From the NCBI GenBank assembly GCA_916048095.2, contig OU696594.1, positions 1,088,001-1,152,000 on the forward strand: DNA of 64,000 nt, given 5' to 3'. Origin of the DNA: Sacculina carcini. Lineage: Eukaryota > Arthropoda > Thecostraca > Sacculinidae. Shown here piece after piece: positions 62,754 through 64,000 of this stretch; positions within the stretch are counted from its first letter, which is position 1, and the number at the start of each line of letters is the position of its first letter. Under the pieces are notes generated by a model that did not search any database, was not told where the DNA came from, and saw only the letters and a program-made list of their open reading frames with translations. The position numbers and the translations under genes are program-made.

Positions 62754-63952
62754 TGTTGTTTCTGCATAAAATGTAGTGTCAGGTACGAACGGCCGTGGTG
62801 AAATGGAACCAATTCCCCATTGCTCTGTCTTATATGCACTCCCAGATCGGTAATGAACTCATCTTCCAGCGGTACATACTGAATTTGATTGAATGTTCGA
62901 TGAATTTGAGGTGATTTTATATCGCTCGTGTACGGACTGACAACACGTAATACCGGAGCCATAGTATCACCAACCATCTGCGCTTGTAGCTTGTCCATGT
63001 AGATATACAAAAATGTTGGGTTGAGTCGACTTACATCCATCACATTCGACGAGCGTGTATGTTTTTCAATAACAACGCGACTATCTGACACTACGTGGCT
63101 GGTGAACCCAAGAGCCCTAGCTATTTTGGTGTTTACTGATACGTCAGTGTCCCCACACCATACATGTCCACCAGTATCCAGAGTGAGCACTTGTCTACCG
63201 CAAACATAGTGGAAATTTTCCAGCAGCGCCTGATTGGACATGTAGTGCCCTGTGATGAGTTGGAACGTCTCACCATCAATCTCGAATTCATTCATACGAT
63301 TTTCTACATTCAGCCAGCGAGCGGAAAATGTGATTTCGGCCAGTCCAACAGTCCACGAACGATCTAGATTCAGTGGCGCCGGTAGCTGAACACGAAATTG
63401 AGATGCAGTGTTTCCAGGATAAAGATGCAGACAGCTCGAACTGTCCAACGACACATAGAAGCATTGGCTGGACATTTTTCGAAAATGTAGCGTCAAAATT
63501 AGCCCCGGACCGGCAGTGAAAGGGAATTTCTTACGGGATTCGTCAAGGATTCTCACCTGAACAGTAGATATATTGGAATGTGACAAAGGTTTATAATACA
63601 TTTGATTAAATACCAATTCTTGAATCGGAGAGGTGTCACACACATGTATTTGACGGAGTTGTGGTTGCAGTGAACGATTGACAATTTGTGCAGCTACAAG
63701 ATCTGTTTCGATAGTCAACAATTGTGTCGAGGCTGGGTCCAACGGAAACGGTGTGGACATGATCATAGTGATATCGCTGGCGTCAAACACACCATAATGT
63801 GCATAGCGATATCGTCGTGTCGAGTGTGCTATCGATCCGTTGACATGCAATAGTCGGGAAAATTGTTCGCTTATGTGCAACACAATGTTTGTAGCCTCCA
63901 GCCATAAATGATACTCTCGTGATACTTTTACTTTCACATGATCGCTATTCAC
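62750..63952 (-). CDS. Polinton minor capsid/penton-like protein with repeated fold
   Basis: A 400-residue protein. The second part (from about residue 160) has the pattern FYVSLDSS...LYPGNTASQFRVQLPAPLNLDRSWTVGLAEITF...FLYIYMDKLQAQMVGDTMAPVLRVV...YVPLEDEFITDLGVHIRQSNGELVPFHHGRSYLTLHF, which I associate with the Polinton minor capsid/penton group. The first part ends with a similar module (YYKPLSHSNISTVQVRILDES followed by KKFPFTAGPGLILTLHF), suggesting an internal duplication. The start at 63952 is the first ATG; a longer N-terminus is possible. It heads the visible cassette. The exact capsid role is inferred. Confidence 0.65.
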   Translation of the reverse strand: MNSDHVKVKVSREYHLWLEATNIVLHISEQFSRLLHVNGSIAHSTRRYRYAHYGVFDASDITMIMSTPFPLDPASTQLLTIETDLVAAQIVNRSLQPQLRQIHVCDTSPIQELVFNQMYYKPLSHSNISTVQVRILDESRKKFPFTAGPGLILTLHFRKMSSQCFYVSLDSSSCLHLYPGNTASQFRVQLPAPLNLDRSWTVGLAEITFSARWLNVENRMNEFEIDGETFQLITGHYMSNQALLENFHYVCGRQVLTLDTGGHVWCGDTDVSVNTKIARALGFTSHVVSDSRVVIEKHTRSSNVMDVSRLNPTFLYIYMDKLQAQMVGDTMAPVLRVVSPYTSDIKSPQIHRTFNQIQYVPLEDEFITDLGVHIRQSNGELVPFHHGRSYLTLHFMQKQQ

Positions 63953-64000
63953 ATGCGTTTGTAGCGCCGAAATGAACGTATCGGTAGTATACTTGCCAGC
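63953..64000. other. Window edge inside Polinton-2
   Basis: Sequence continues in the same composition to the window end, and the element is not finished here. Confidence 0.6.

Larger units (their letters stand above)
57457..64000. mobile_element. Polinton-2 (Maverick), left part
   Basis: It starts AGTAGAAG...CCACTTTGT, nearly the same tip as Polinton-1, with the same GC-rich word and TGACGTCA motifs, then a telomere-like array. Genes so far: two divergent unknown genes (59000-60050), then on the minus strand an unknown gene, cysteine protease, major capsid protein, pVI-like basic protein and a minor capsid-like protein. The right end, with the expected polymerase, integrase and ATPase, is outside the window. 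The visible genes look whole, with no break seen, so this copy is probably young. Confidence 0.92.

Overview
The window looks like repeat-dense intergenic DNA from an arthropod, most likely a crustacean such as a decapod. The clues are many blocks of AACCT/TTAGG-type repeat (the arthropod telomere motif), very abundant (CA)n and (TA)n tracts, a Tc1/mariner transposase whose N-terminus resembles the arthropod DUF4817 helix-turn-helix, and a mix of Polintons, Ty3/Gypsy, Helitron-like, Penelope-like and LINE elements. I recognised no host protein-coding gene.

Layout. 1-862: a broken mariner piece joined to a CA-rich minisatellite. 863-8565: Polinton-1, with about 920-bp inverted ends, DNA polymerase B, packaging ATPase, two small Polinton proteins and a broken integrase; no capsid or protease genes lie between its ends. 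8571-11723: microsatellites, a LINE tail, and a mariner plus CA unit that repeats the left edge of the window. 11724-21871: three LTR fossils in a row (Gypsy-1, -2, -3), the last two fused at a chimeric junction. About 21.9-40.7 kb: an AT-rich array of Helitron/Helentron-like non-autonomous elements in both orientations, carrying some forty copies of a short GC-rich hairpin, with Penelope-like fragments and TA tracts at the joints. 40737-45469: Gypsy-4, a young, whole-looking, very compact LTR element with identical 176-bp LTRs and a 5-bp target duplication; a related unoccupied copy of its target lies at about 30.69 kb. 45.5-48.9 kb: decayed unrecognised sequence and LINE tails. 49064-52830: a 5'-truncated LINE with most of ORF2. 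53.0-57.4 kb: more LINE tails, a GC-rich patch and unassigned DNA. 57457-64000: the left part of Polinton-2, with a compact run of overlapping genes for protease, major capsid protein, a pVI-like basic protein and a minor capsid-like protein. It is cut by the window edge.

The two Polintons show complementary gene sets. Polinton-1 shows the replication, integration and packaging side, and the visible part of Polinton-2 shows the virion side. Both have the same terminal sequence, telomere-like repeat arrays in their ends, TATAAATAG boxes close to gene starts, and genes joined by stop/start overlaps. The most unusual parts are the Helitron-like hairpin array, the hammerhead-like motifs beside Penelope-like fragments, the gag start codon of Gypsy-4 that spans the LTR/primer-site border, and a decayed coding-like segment at 45.5-46.8 kb that I could not identify. 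All calls are from reading the sequence; no database search was possible.
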